From the NCBI GenBank assembly GCA_949987705.1, contig OX465286.1, positions 7,851,445 to 7,915,444 of the forward strand: a DNA stretch of 64,000 nt, read 5' to 3'. Of the stretch, positions 11,373 through 21,996 are shown in pieces. Every line of letters begins with the position of its first letter. The first letter of the stretch is position 1. The notes beneath the pieces were generated by a model, which saw only the letters and a list, made by a program, of their open reading frames with translations, searched no databases and was not told the DNA's origin. Position numbers and translations under genes: made by a program. Origin of the DNA: Thereva unica. Lineage: Eukaryota; Arthropoda; Insecta; Diptera; Therevidae.

Positions 11373-11654
11373 TTAACCCCATCGGCCATCCGCTACGGCT
11401 GGAACTATCCTGGGTGCTTGGTCACCTGTCTTTTCCAATTCATAACTGAGCTCTGCTGGCTTTTCCCGTGGCTGCAGCCGCAGCGCCTTCTTTATAGCAA
11501 CATGCAGCTTTACGCTTCTTTTTGCTATGTCTCCTATTCTCCTGAAGGTTAGTAGCTTCTCGTCGTACCATTTCCTGCTAACGTCATTTCCATTCGAGTT
11601 GGGGTATCTTGTTGGGGTATTATTTATCATTGGTTGAACTCGATCAATATGCAT
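11373..11654 (-). CDS. Unidentified 93-codon open frame, probably repeat-derived
   Basis: The frame contains SRKWYDEKLLTFRRIGDIAK and AIKKALRLQPREKPAELS, which is unusually charged and protein-like for this window. I do not recognise the family. It sits between the left end of the candidate hAT shell and the 3' end of a LOA-type LINE. It could be a fragment of a transposase or gag-like protein, or an orphan frame. There is no promoter, splice site or partner exon I can point to. Confidence 0.2.
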   Translation of the reverse strand: MHIDRVQPMINNTPTRYPNSNGNDVSRKWYDEKLLTFRRIGDIAKRSVKLHVAIKKALRLQPREKPAELSYELEKTGDQAPRIVPAVADGRWG

Positions 11655-11833
11655 ACTTGTACCACGCGTTTGGCTCCGCGATTGATAATTTGGTTAGAAT
11701 CGGTGTTAGGATACGATTTATCTCAGTAGTGATTAAAGAATGCGGTATGCCTTCTTCTGTGTTATCCTCCTTGGATTACCAAAAATTTATGTCAGTTAAT
11801 CAATCACTCGACTACCTCCACGCCTGGCGTGGG

Positions 11834-11858
11834 GTTAGGTTAGGTTAGGTTAGATATG
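11834..11858 (-). repeat. Telomere-like TTAGG run at LINE 3' end
   Basis: The plus strand reads GGGTTAGGTTAGGTTAGGTT and then AGATATGG, four TTAGG units in a row. On the element strand this is a TAACC tail directly after the 3' UTR. Shorter versions occur at the related ends near 20849 and 61565. It is a LINE tail, not a chromosome end. Confidence 0.75.
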
Positions 11859-11944
11859 GCTGAGCTTTGGTTCAAGCCCACACACTTAGGCCAGAAGGGA
11901 TAGGCCCATTGTGATACCATAGTGATCCCACTTTAAACTTGATG

Positions 11945-12740
11945 TTAAAATGTCGTTTCTTCGTTAAACCATCTCGAGGAAGTAATGAATCTTCTAAGTT
12001 GCGGGATCCCAAACTTCGAGATTTCCGCAAGGTTGCTTAGAAAGGGTTTACCAAATGTGGTTAGCCTTATCCTGCTTAGGGCCGGGCAGTGACATAGGAG
12101 GTGTAGTACACTTTCCGCCTCGTCAAGGTCCTTACAGCTTCTGCAGAAATCGTGGGTCTCAAGACCTAAACGGGTCGCATGCGTCCCTATCAGACAGTGT
12201 CCGGTTAAGACTCCCACTATAACTGAGAGTTCTTGTCTCCCAAGGCCCAGTAATAAGGTAGTTCGCCTGAGATCATAGGAGGGCCAGGTTAATTTGGCCA
12301 AAGTGCATTTATTAAGATCCCTCCAATGCTTTTTCGCTTGTGTGATTGTGTGTTGCTTGCATCGGAGTTTAAAGGAGGCCCAAAGCATACCAACTCTTTC
12401 CTTTTCTGGAAGGAGAGTAGCGGTCGTGCCTCTCCTAGCCAGTTCGTCAGCTTTACAATTTCCCTCTATATTTCGGTGACCGGGAACCCAAACGAGGAGG
12501 GTCCTGAACTGCTGAGCCATCTCGTTAAGAGATCTGCGACATTCAGAGATAGTTCTAGAGCTGTTTGTGCAGGAGCGCAGGGCTTTCAGAGCTGCCTGAC
12601 TATCTGAAAAGATGTAGACAGTCCGGTTTCCATCGCCTTGCTGGTTAATTTGCAGAACAGCTTCTTGTATGGCTAGAATCTCCGCTTGATATACACTACA
12701 GTGATCGGGAAGTCGGAAGGAGATTTAATCCCAAGTTCTG
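11945..12740 (-). pseudogene. LINE RNase H and zinc-finger C-terminus
   Basis: RNase H cuts the RNA strand of the RNA:DNA hybrid made during retrotransposition. The block FTDGSKL lies upstream near 12780, VYIFSDSQAALKAL is readable at about 12585-12630, and WVPGHRNIEGNCKADELARRG at about 12425-12490; together these hold the acidic catalytic residues of the fold. The C-terminal part has CRSC and later HLLCHCPALSRIR, a Cys-His zinc-binding module typical of these LINEs. A frameshift separates the first and later blocks. The end FITSSRWFNEE is mirrored at 61.4 kb (FIKSSKWFE), showing a shared family. Confidence 0.85.
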
Positions 12741-13218
12741 GGGAAAATACTCCTCCTCCCACTCGACCCTCGAGCTTAGAGCCATCAGTAAAAACGTTTA
12801 TGGCATCCTGAAACCTATGTGGTCTATTTATCCATTCACGACGTGAAGGGATGTGGACTCCGTAGTTCCTCGTGAAGGTAATTTCGGGAATGCAGAAGTC
12901 GGTTTTTGTGGGGATAGTAACTGAGTTCAGTACCTTCGTGTGCTCTCCCCTGATTCCAGTCCAGAAACCGGATTCTTTTATTCTAAGGGCTGCGATGGTT
13001 GCGCTTTCCCTTGCCACGAGATTTAAAGGAGGGAGGTATAACATAACATTTAAGGCCTCTGTAGGAGTGGAGCGAAGTGCTCCTGTTATGCATAACTCCG
13101 CACATCTTTGTACTCTCTGTAATTTGTTTAACACGGTGGATTTACTCCGAGTTGGCCACCACACTAAAGCCCCGTAAAGGAGAATTGGGCGGACGATCGC
13201 TGTGTAGATCCATCGCAC
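12673..13218 (-). pseudogene. LINE thumb/connection region and RNase H start
   Basis: The 181-codon frame begins MRWIYTAIVRPILLYGALVWW, a hallmark of the region that follows the RT palm in non-LTR elements. It continues through LQRVQRCAELCITGALRSTPTEAL and reaches the RNase H block NVFTDGSKLEG near its end. It then loses frame near 12690. It belongs to the LINE that spans 11834-14530. Confidence 0.85.
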
Positions 13219-13337
13219 AATGTAAGGGGAGAAGCCCCATTTCTTACCAATGGATTTTTTGCAGGCGAAAAGCGCGATGTTTGCTTTCTTAATGCGCTCT
13301 TCTGTGTTTTCATGCCAGAGGAGTTTCTTGTCCAGGA

Positions 13338-14528
13338 TTACTCCCAGATATTTGGCACTGTTGTTAATTTTGAGCCTAACTTTGTTAAGCCGGGGGGGGG
13401 GGGTGTTAACGGAGAGGTCTTGTACCTCCTTGTGAAGAGGACCAGCTCCGTTTTTACTGGGTTAACGTTGAGTCCGCGGGTAGCGGTCCAGCTTGAGAGG
13501 GTTTGTAGCGCTGCCTCCATGAGATCACAGAGGACTTGAGGAAATTTACCTTTTTTGATGATAACAACATCATCTGCGTACGCCAGGACGTCATGTCCCT
13601 CTGCCTACATGCGTCGCAACAGCTGGTTCATAGTTACGACCCATAGCAGCGGGGAGAGTACTCCTCCTTGCGGAGTGCCTCTATTTACGGCCTTTCGGGC
13701 CGAGCTATCGCCCAAGATCGAGCTCACCATCCTGCCAATAAGCATTTGGTGGATAAGAGACACCAACGATGTCTCGATCCCATGTTCTGTCAAGGCCCGG
13801 GTAATGGCATTCGGCAAAACATTGTTAAATGCTCCTTCAATGTCAAGAAATGCTACTAATGTATATTCCTTAACCTCGAGGGATTTTTCAATGGTTGAGA
13901 CCAGTGAGTGAAGAGCAGTATCAGTAGATTTGCCCTTTGTATAGGCGTGTTGTGCGCTAGAGAGTTCCGAGGTCAATATGGTCTGCCTCAGATATATTTC
14001 GATTAGCCTCTCCAGAGTCTTTAATAGAAAGGATGATAGGCTGATTGGCCTGAAGTCTTTGGGTGTTACGTGGGAGGCTTTTCCTGCCTTGGGTATAAAA
14101 ACTACTTTAACCTCTTTCCAACTAGAGGGAATGCAGTTATTTTGGAGGCACCCGGTAAACATGGTTTGTAACCAGGGCATAATATAACTAAGAGTGTGCT
14201 GCAGTTGTGCCGGCACTATGCCGTCAGGGCCTGGTGATTTGTAGGGCTGGAAGGTGTTTACAGCCCATTTTATTTTTGCTCTACTTATGATAGATCTGAT
14301 CAGCTGTTGTGAGGCCGAAGAGTTGACCGTGATAGTTGTATCAACTGTAGTACTACTCGGGAAGTGGGTGTCCATAAGTAGTTTCAGGGATTCCCTGCTT
14401 GAGTCGGTCCAATCGCCGTCTTCCTTGCGTAAATAACTAAGCATTGTTGGCGCTTTAGTTAATAATTTACGCAGTCTTGAGGTCTCCGATGTGGACTCTA
14501 TATTACTGCTGGCGTGGGGTACAACCAA
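13338..14528 (-). pseudogene. LINE reverse transcriptase domain (LOA/I-type)
   Basis: The 307-codon frame (14528-13605) holds the RT finger and palm: KSPGPDGIVPAQLQ, VVFIPKAGK, DFRPISLSSFLLKTLERL, AYTKGKSTDTALHSLV, motif A AFLDIEGAFNN and motif B RGTPQGGVLSPLLW. A single stop after MNQLLRRM interrupts the frame, then LAYADDVVIII (YADD, about 13560-13580) follows in the same frame. NPVKTELVLFTRRYK precedes a G run at about 13391-13400 where the frame breaks. The domain is otherwise well preserved, suggesting a fairly recent death. Confidence 0.9.
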
Positions 14529-14544
14529 ACAAATTTAGAAAACG

Positions 14545-14705
14545 AATCTCTGTTAGTAACTAAGTCGAGGAATATAGAAGCAGGCAGATCCAAGAGGACA
14601 ACAAAGGCTCAACATTCGAAACTGGAGACATGCTGCAACGGACTATCAAAGATGCAGAAATGTCCTAGACGAAGCCAAGGTTAGATTTGGACTGTAGCGC
14701 CATTA
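14545..14705 (+). mobile_element. 5'-truncated RTE-like LINE 3' end
   Basis: The plus-strand frame reads LNIRNWRHAATDYQR and then VLDEAKVRFGL before a stop, matching the C-terminus of RTE-like LINEs (compare LNIRNWRQAAEQRD and EAKARIGL at 26.3 kb). It abuts the truncated 5' edge of the minus-strand LOA-type element, in the opposite direction. Confidence 0.7.
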
Positions 14706-15639
14706 AGTCTTTAGGCATAAAGTAGGTTTTCTTGAAGAAGACTTTAGCAACTGAAAAATGTCCTACCTATGAGTAGATTTATGCCTCTTTTTAGTACCTG
14801 AACGATGGTCAATCTGGTAAATAATTTTTTTTAGAAACATAGCCCATCTAGCCACTCTCAATGTAATATCTCCTTTTTCATTGTCGTGGCGAAAGCATTG
14901 CAGTCGGTGACAATCTTCCTTCCCACAACGTAAACCACTCCACTTCTTTAGGGAGTGTGCTATGGCGAGTACTTCTAGCTCGTAAGCGTGAGAGCGTTGT
15001 TCGGCTGGGCTTACGACTCATATATTGCAACCTTCACAATGTCTAGTTCCAAAGATAGTAGAGAAAAAAAGGTGAAATAAATGCCCACACTATAACACAG
15101 GATTTTATCCAATGTTTTTCATCCAATATTACTGCAGTAGAACGCTTTGTACATTCGGTACTTGAACAGTAGATTTACGACAGGATTATTATTACTTGGG
15201 AGTTACTTTTTTGAAGTTCTAAATTTCGATGGTGCGTTCTAGCATTTCAAGTTGTATTCGGGAATGACGTTGTCTTCCAATTTATCAATCGTAGCCGGTT
15301 CGTTGGGCGCCCCTAAAAGGAAAAAGTCTAGAGGTATGATATCACCATGATCTAGGCAGCCAATTAATCGGTCCGCTCGAAATGCCCGAGTAACAATAAG
15401 ACTCGCCTGTTCTTAGCCTACAACCGGCACGTACAGGGTCAAAACGCATGTATGACACCTAAAACAAGCACGGTACGCCTAAATGGGAGCAAAATTGGAA
15501 CTTGAAGAAATTACATTGAACGAAGAAAACGGTCAATTATCTTGGTGACCATAAATGGTGCCATTATCATACTCAAAAGATCGGTTCACGTTCAATTATG
15601 AAGGTCAAGCAGCATTGGACGTACTTACGTACTTTGTTG
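14706..15639. other. No gene seen
   Basis: Moderately AT-rich sequence without a supported frame or clear inverted repeat. It may be diverged repeat DNA inside the candidate hAT shell. Confidence 0.4.
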
Positions 15640-15851
15640 GGGGACTGCTTTTTTTTATGTGTAAGTCTAAGCTCAGGTGTCACCCTTTCTACAACGTCAT
15701 GTCGTACACGTTAAGGTCAGGTGTCTGGTAGTAAGTTTAGCTCGAAGATTAAAGGGAGTCTGGGGGTGCATGTGAAGAGATGGAGATGTTGGAGGTGCTT
15801 GGTAAAACGACACTCGCCTGTAGTGGGAGCATGCATATCTCTGGCAGGCGC
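15640..15851 (-). mobile_element. CR1-like LINE 3' end interrupted by a hAT
   Basis: On the minus strand the sequence encodes HLHLFTC-type residues followed, in another frame, by LRAKLTTRHLTLTC, the same endings seen in the longer CR1-like fragment at 44.2-44.85 kb. The hAT at 15852-17295 landed in it and duplicated GCAGGCGC. Confidence 0.7.
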
Positions 15852-17295
15852 GAGTAGCGTAGCGTGGGGGGTGCAGAGGGGCCATGGCCCCAGGCGGCGT
15901 AGATGTTGGGGGCGGTGGCCAAACTGGACCGAACTAGAGATCCTGCCGGCAACATCAGACCCTAACCATTGCCACATCCAGCACGATGTCCTGGCTGATG
16001 GTGTCTACAGGCCAAACATAAAGGGAAGGGAAGCGAAGTGAGGTGAAGTTAGGTACCATTCCATATAAATGTATGAGAGCAAGGGCGGCGCTTTCATAGG
16101 TGAAAATGGTGCACTTGCAACTGGCGCAATTTCAGAAATTAAGATTTATCAAGAATAACTCATGCATGGACCTTCTTTTTGTATCCATGTTTGTGTAAAT
16201 GGTTCAAAACATTTGTGAGCGCGCATATGAATCACGATAGGTGTCCATTGGCAGCTGACAGCGGATTGCCAAATTGTGAATAAATCAGAGTCGGTTAGAT
16301 TGTAGTGAAAAATTGATTCAGTTGTTTATTTTCAGTTGAATTGTAGTTTTGTTGTAAGTTCGTTTTTATACAAACTGTGTGACGTTGCTCTCTTGTATGA
16401 GACTCTCAATGTGCATGGAAACAGCGATTTTAAGATTCCCTTCTTTTATGACGCGGACTGTAAATGCTGAAGCTTGAGAAAGACTCCAACAGCTGCCGCA
16501 TTTTTCGTTAAAATCCCCTGTAATAGTATTGGGTTACGATGATGGGGAAATGAAACCTCCAGATATTGGACAGAGAAGAGTTTAAGCTTATGCTCCTGCG
16601 TCTACGAGGCTTTCTATCTAAAGACAGACTAAAATAAATTACAGAGAGAAATTACTGATTCCAGCTCTCTGGGTTTGTTAAAGTTTATAATTTAGGTTAA
16701 CATTGAAGCACGGATATAGCCTGCGCCAAAACAATTGGAAATCTCAAAATCGATTTTTTGATGAGCAGTGAAAGTCTCAAATCCTCACCACGAAAGTAGA
16801 TTCGAAAAGAAAATTGCACCTCATCATTACGTTCGTTTAAAACCCCAAATCACCCGCTCATTTATATTTTCAATCACAATTCAATCCGTCTCATTACGAC
16901 TCTTGTCCTGGTCAGATGCTATGGTGGAGTGTTGTTCCCGGTAAACGAGTTTCAAAAGGGAAATTAAAATGCATGTCAGCTTGAGTTTTATCCATACACG
17001 GAATGATAATGTATGTGGAGTTGTCATTTCCTCGCCTGCGCGTAAAATTCCCATTTATTTTGGCGCACACATTCATTAGTTACATATAATTCATTGCGTT
17101 TACATGATGCCTTGAATTCTTGGATTGAAAATTACTTGAAATTCAAGTTGGGTTTTCGATTCATTGATTAAAAATTATTGAAAATCTACATATTGAATTT
17201 TCAACATCGCAGACTTTTACCAATTCAATTCGAAAGTAAGAGGCAGCAAATTTATAGTTCGCCCCCGGGCGGCAGAAATCCACCCTACGCCACTG
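15852..17295 (-). mobile_element. hAT-like element, copy 2 (inverted relative to copy 1)
   Basis: The ends GAGTAGCGTAGCG and CCTACGCCACTG correspond to those of the element at 5156-7715, in reverse orientation. Perfect 8-bp TSDs GCAGGCGC lie at 15844-15851 and 17296-17303. Nearly all of copy 1 outside the nested element can be followed in order. The nested CAGGG-type insertion is at the same site, but one deletion (equivalent to about 6422-7411 of copy 1) removes most of it. Confidence 0.88.
16080..16150 (-). mobile_element. Remnant of the nested CAGGG-family hAT in copy 2
   Basis: CAAGGGCGGCGCTTTCATAG begins directly after TATGAGAG, which is the same target-site duplication (read in reverse) as beside the nested element of copy 1. 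After about 70 bp the sequence jumps to host-element DNA. The insertion is therefore shared by descent. Confidence 0.85.
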
Positions 17296-17569
17296 GCAGG
17301 CGCATTTTTAGAGTTTCATGCCTTAAGCAGGAGTATTCACAGGGAAATCGACGTAACGGCTAAGGAAGTAATCAACAAATTTTGCCGAAAAATGTAGAAA
17401 CATAGAACTGTGACTTTTCCACAAGCATTGCTCTGGAACCATTGATCATGTATGTCGAAAGTTAATACACTGAATTCCTCTAAAACACTTCTTCTGGTCT
17501 TATTTCTATTTAAAACATAACAAAAAGTTGTATCAATTTTGAAAGATAGATAATGTTTGAAGTTCAGGA

Positions 17570-17641
17570 CTCGACTTATAACTATTTAACCCCCCCCCCC
17601 TCCCCCACCCCCCTTGAAAATATTTCTTGCTACGCCCACTG
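17570..17641. other. Poly-C and possible unpaired hAT right end
   Basis: A run of about 14 C, then further C-rich sequence, leads into GCTACGCCCACTG at 17629-17641, which resembles a CAGTGGGCGTAGC hAT end read in reverse. I could not find a matching left end with the same flank. Confidence 0.35.
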
Positions 17642-17664
17642 GGGTACGGAAGCCTACTTTAATA

Positions 17665-18449
17665 CTGAGTTTTCATGAGAGTTCAACCAGAGTTGAACCC
17701 GAGTTGAACTCCATGGAAACAGTCGCAGTCAAGAGTTTTCGTTAAAGATTTTCAACTCTGCTCAACTCAACGAAAATAGGTAGATTGAACAGAGTTCACG
17801 CACACAACTACAAACGGGATTGTCAAATGTTAAAAGTCAAAATGTCGCGCCTCTTTATAACATTTCTGTTATACAACGAACACAATAAATTAATTTTATG
17901 GTCCATGATCACTATTTTATAATAAGAAAAATATTACGTCAAATTTAAAAACAGCTGCCCAACAGGAAAAGGAGGCCTCCTCGAGTATTGTTGGATGTCT
18001 CCTAGGATAGGTCTTAATACCTCCCAAATGTCTCCCTTTGTCATGATTTTAACATTAGCATGTCATTGGAAGAGAGGGCTTCTTTTGTCCTCCAAAAAAA
18101 GCCTAAAGAGAGCACTACCAATACAGTTGAGTTTGAGTACTCCCGTAAAACTAGCTGTAGACTAAAATTAAAGATCTCGTCTTCAGTTCCAAAGTGGTAT
18201 GAAATGGGGTCTCCTTTTTACCTTTCAATAATTTCTAGGAGGATACAAATAATAATGGATGGCTCCTTTATTCATCCTCTAGGGAGGTCTCCCAAATTTC
18301 CAGCTGGGTGCGTGCTTAATACAAGTACACATTCAGCTGTCTGTACACAGGCAGAAAAGTCAGCCATGGAAACGCATAGAGTTGAGTCGTTGAGTTAAAG
18401 TGTCATTTCAACTCAACCTCAACTCAACTCGACTCCCATGGAAACTCGG
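17665..18449. mobile_element. MITE family 1 (CCGAGTTTCCATG ends), TA target
   Basis: The right end reads CATGGAAACTCGG then TA. The left end reads TA then CTGAGTTTTCATGAGAG, an imperfect match in reverse. Subterminal phrases GAGTTGAACCCGAGTT and TCAACTCAACGAAAAT recur in the copy at 32344-32698. TA flanks fit a Tc1/mariner-type origin. No transposase is seen. Confidence 0.75.
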
Positions 18450-18828
18450 TATAAGACATGACGAAGCCGTCTTTTGAAGCTTAGGAGCCCTTCCTGTTCT
18501 GTATCCCACGTCTTATCTTGGAAGGAAGCGTTGCATTTTCTTCCCGACAGCTTCTTGAGTAGCTCAATGGAATCTCTTTTGTAGGGGCTTTTTCGAAAGC
18601 TTTTAGAAGTACACTGAACGCCCAAAATATGTATGTGTAAAAGAAGTTTCCTGCATAAGGCTCAAACAGCTCGTTTTTTATTTAGTTGAAGAAAAATTTG
18701 TCTGTTGAACAGAAAACTACATAAAATCTTCCTAACGCCTTCTAAAGGATACGATGTGGAAGCAATTCTTTACTGCTTATCGAGAATATAGCTTCTATAT
18801 TTTTCCGCTGGGCGCCACTGACAAGAAC

Positions 18829-20845
18829 ACCGCTTTTCTTCATTGCATTCTTAATTAAAACTCTCCATATCCATACATACATAGTATCCATATATGTACA
18901 CATAATAAGTCCTCAGTTGACGACGTTTATTTAGAAGATTTCCAAAGGTAACAAAAAAAAATAGATCAAAAGATTTTAATTATGATTTTTTTTTAAAGGG
19001 AACAAGTATTCCAACATATATAAAACTTCACCAAGGCTCGCCTCCATAAAATATGCACGTGCCGAATGCTATCAATAGACGTTAATAATGACTACAGATT
19101 GTAAAAAAAAAACAAGCACCTAAAACCACGTCAAAGGTTGCCGGTCGTGTACTTCAGAGAAACAAAGTATCCACAACCACATAAATATATCATCTGAGTG
19201 AGGGAGCTACAATATATCCTTTTTTGGCGACAAAAAGGATGTAAATATGTGTGTTGCAGCAAAAATTTTGTGCCTGTGCGCTTCCGCCTTGGATATTCTC
19301 TATTGCAGTAAAAAAAGTAAGTGGTTGCCGTTTTTGCCGTGGAATATATGCACGGCTTTCTGAGCATATTATAAAAGTAGCTTCACAACCATACATCATA
19401 TACTACACATCCTATCCTACAAGTATAACAGAAATCGGAACACAAAGGCATCAAAGTTTTCACGCTTAATATAATTTTGCCCGGGGGTCTGGGTCGAGGA
19501 CTATGCAGAAAGGAAAGTTGTCCAAAAAGAAAATACATGATGTATATATGTATGCATGCTATATTAATGAGCAAAAATTGAATGCAAAATTTTTAGACAG
19601 TCGTCGTCACATGACTCGTGCGCCGCCGACATGACACAAAGGACGATTCTAGGAGAGGCAATTATGATGATGGTGGCTGGTCCTTGGTTTTCTTATAATA
19701 GTATGTATGTGATAGAGCAAAGTAAGGAGACGATAACTGCTGGACAAATTAAAATAGAATTCTATTTTAAAAGACCCCATTTTGAACGCGCCCACACCCA
19801 CCCATACACCTACACACACACAATCCTTATCTTAAAATTTTTCCTTTACCGGTTTTTTCCAGGAAAATATATATAAAGAAAATAAATAAATAAAAAAATC
19901 TGTGTGAACTCAAATCGAAATTGGTTCAAGGGAAAAAGTTAAGTCAAAAAGTATTCGACGCCCTTTGAAGACGTCGGAGAAAAGGCTCCGCTCCGGAAAA
20001 GATTCTTTGATGTCGCCTAGGACATGATTTTTGAGGGCGAAAAAAACAACTTAATTTGATCGACGAATTTTCTCTTTATCTCTCTCTCTTTTTTTTGCTC
20101 ACAGGACATTCAAAAGATACTTGAGAAAATTCTCATCGCCCAGACCAATCATTTCTGCTTAGATGTGTGCGCCCCCCGGTCCTGGTTATTTGGTGGTATG
20201 CTCTCCAGCTCTTTCTTTCGCCCCGCTGCTGCCTGCTGGCCTTTATCGCTCCCCCGATTAAGGATATTCGAGATCGAGATACGAATTTTGATTTCACTCT
20301 CCACCACGCTCAGCGCTTCTCTTTTTGGTTTGGCAAAGTGCTTCTAGCACGTGCCATAGCATAGCCTATTATTTGCCTTACGTGTGTGGAACGTCGAACC
20401 GCCGCCGCGGGGGAAATAACAAGGAATTTTCCATTTTGCGGCTTTTACTTGCTTCATTCGGTGTGTAGGTCTAGGGAGCTGCGTTTAATTGCATTTGGTT
20501 AATTTTTTAGGTTAACTACAGCCTATTGTTGTATATTCACCGACACGCGTGCCTGGTGGTAGAGAAAACGTATGGAACGCTATTGCAACCTATAATTCTT
20601 GATTGTGTGAAGATACATTATTGCGAGCACACATCTACTCGTCTAGGATCGAACGGATGAGGTAAAACTACCCTGTCTATCGTAATTTTGGAAGTTACCA
20701 TCGATCCTAGATAGATGAATATCATATTCTTCGTAAATGGCGCTCCTTGTTGAACTTGGGCCTCTTTTTTTTGTCCTGTGTGAGGTATTGGGTCCAAAGG
20801 TACTTGGGCCTCTTAGTCTCTTCTTGCGGTGGTCTCTCTACGTCT
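18829..20845. other. No gene seen
   Basis: Contains T runs, CA-rich microsatellite near 19795-19825, and several short frames without motifs. Nothing supports an exon. Confidence 0.45.
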
Positions 20846-20848
20846 TGT

Positions 20849-20915
20849 AGGTTAGGTTAGATATGGCTGAGCTGTTGGTGTAAGCCCATACACTTAGGAC
20901 AAAATGACGATGAGA
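20849..20915 (-). mobile_element. LOA-type LINE 3' tail fragment
   Basis: TAGGTTAGGTTAGATATGG followed by GCTGAGC and CACTTAGG matches the 3' UTR and tail of the LINE ending at 11834. The rest of this copy resumes at 21536 after an interrupting fragment. Confidence 0.7.
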
Positions 20916-21535
20916 TGACGATGACCTCCACGTATGCGTGACGTATGTCCATCACGCTGGTTCACCTTGGACAATGCGTTCTAGAACGTGGCAAACAGTC
21001 GTCCTTCCAAGGTCGGAGCAAGGTGTAAGGCGGACCGTGCTGATGATCAGCTTGGCTGAGGACCCAGTGAAAATAGCTCGGTCGTGAACGGGGTGCCCCT
21101 AATACCTGGCGATCTCCGGTTCTAATCTAATCAGCCTTACCCGGGTATAGCGGATCTCTGCCCGGGTAGACCTCGTTTCTCCGCTACTCGTGGGAGTAAT
21201 AAATAACAATGAATAGACAAAAAACCAGGGTCCGGTTCGTCTAAACCAAAACCGGAAGGGATCGAAAATCCCGCTGATAAAAGAGCTACGGTACCCCCGA
21301 GCCCACCCAAACCAAGGGAAGCTACAAGCTCCCTCCTCCGAAAAAAGGCTGATGAAGGTGATACAAATAGACCTTCATCATTGTAAAGCAGCGTCTACTT
21401 CTCTTTTGCTTCGCCCGGCATCAGTCGATGCTGCCCTAGTCCAAGACTTCTATACTAAGGGTAAGGGAAACCCCAGAACAGGTATTCTGGTCAAAAACGA
21501 TATCAACACCTTTCTTCATAAGATTGCCAGATTAA
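20916..21535 (+). mobile_element. LINE 5' region fused to the start of ORF2 (internal deletions)
   Basis: Unlike its flanks, this stretch is GC-richer and reads on the plus strand. ATG at 21210 opens MNRQKTRVRF, probably the start of ORF1, which stops soon after. At 21352 a frame opens with IQIDLHHCKAAS, typical of the start of the apurinic-type endonuclease of LOA/R1-like ORF2 (usually QINLHHCKAA), then VDAALVQD and, after an apparent deletion, KGNPRTGILVKND. So most of ORF1 and parts of the endonuclease are missing. It sits in opposite orientation inside a minus-strand LOA copy. Confidence 0.7.
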
Positions 21536-21835
21536 TTTGACCAAAGTGCATTTACTAAGATCCCTCCAATTCTTTTTCGTTCGTTGCATTGTGTGGTGTT
21601 TGCATCGGAGTTTAAAGTTTAAAAGTGACCCAAGGCATTTGCAATTTCCCTCTATACTTCGGTGACCCCGGGCACTCATACGAGTAGGGTCCTGAATTGT
21701 TGACCAAGAGGTATGCGACATTCAGAGGTAGTTCTAGATCTGTTTGTGCAAGAGCGCAGGGCTTTCAGAGCCGCCTGACTATCTGAGAAGATGTAGACAG
21801 GTTGATTTGCAGAAAAGCCTCTTGTATGGCTAGAA
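21536..21835 (-). pseudogene. LOA-type LINE RNase H fragment, second copy
   Basis: The residues GHRSIEGNCK, LNFKLRCKHHTMQRTKKNWRDLSKCTLVKL and the SDSQAALKAL-type block align with 12290-12630 of the first copy. A short deletion removes the KADELARRG part. It is continuous in family with the tail at 20849-20915. Confidence 0.8.
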
Positions 21836-21996
21836 CTTTGGTAGCCCTCTCCAGTTTGTTATATCTTCTTCTTGGTCGTCCTTCATTGAGAGGCTTTTCA
21901 GCTTCCTAGCTGGAGCTGTTCGAAATTGAACTACAAAGAATTACGACGTGCGAAGCTACGAAGACTATGAACAAAGTGAAATATGACACGAATACC

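Larger units (their letters stand above)
11834..14530 (-). mobile_element. LOA/I-type LINE, 5'-truncated, minus strand
   Basis: The order on the minus strand is RT (14528 to about 13340), thumb and connection region (13218-12740), RNase H (about 12740-12400), CCHC-like C-terminus (12300-11945), then a short 3' UTR and a tail of TAACC repeats. The presence of RNase H after RT points to the LOA or I lineage. The endonuclease and ORF1 are missing. One stop, a G-run frameshift near 13391-13400 and a frameshift near 12690 break the ORF. Truncated relatives lie at 20.8-21.8 and 59.7-61.6 kb. Confidence 0.85.
11048..18820. mobile_element. Candidate 7.8-kb hAT shell around LINE and hAT insertions
   Basis: The left end reads CAGTGGCGTAGGAACTGG and is preceded by ACAAGAAC (11040-11047). 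The right end reads GGCGCCACTG and is followed by the identical ACAAGAAC (18821-18828). A perfect 8-bp match directly outside CAGTGGCG-type ends suggests a single old hAT insertion later expanded by other elements. The inverted repeat is only about 8 bp, and another similar end lies at 17632-17641 (TACGCCCACTG), so the pairing is provisional. Confidence 0.4.

Noticed and set aside
11834..11858. Chromosome telomere remnant (TTAGG)n
   Set aside because: The repeats directly follow the 3' UTR of a LINE and recur at the ends of related copies, so they are the element tail.
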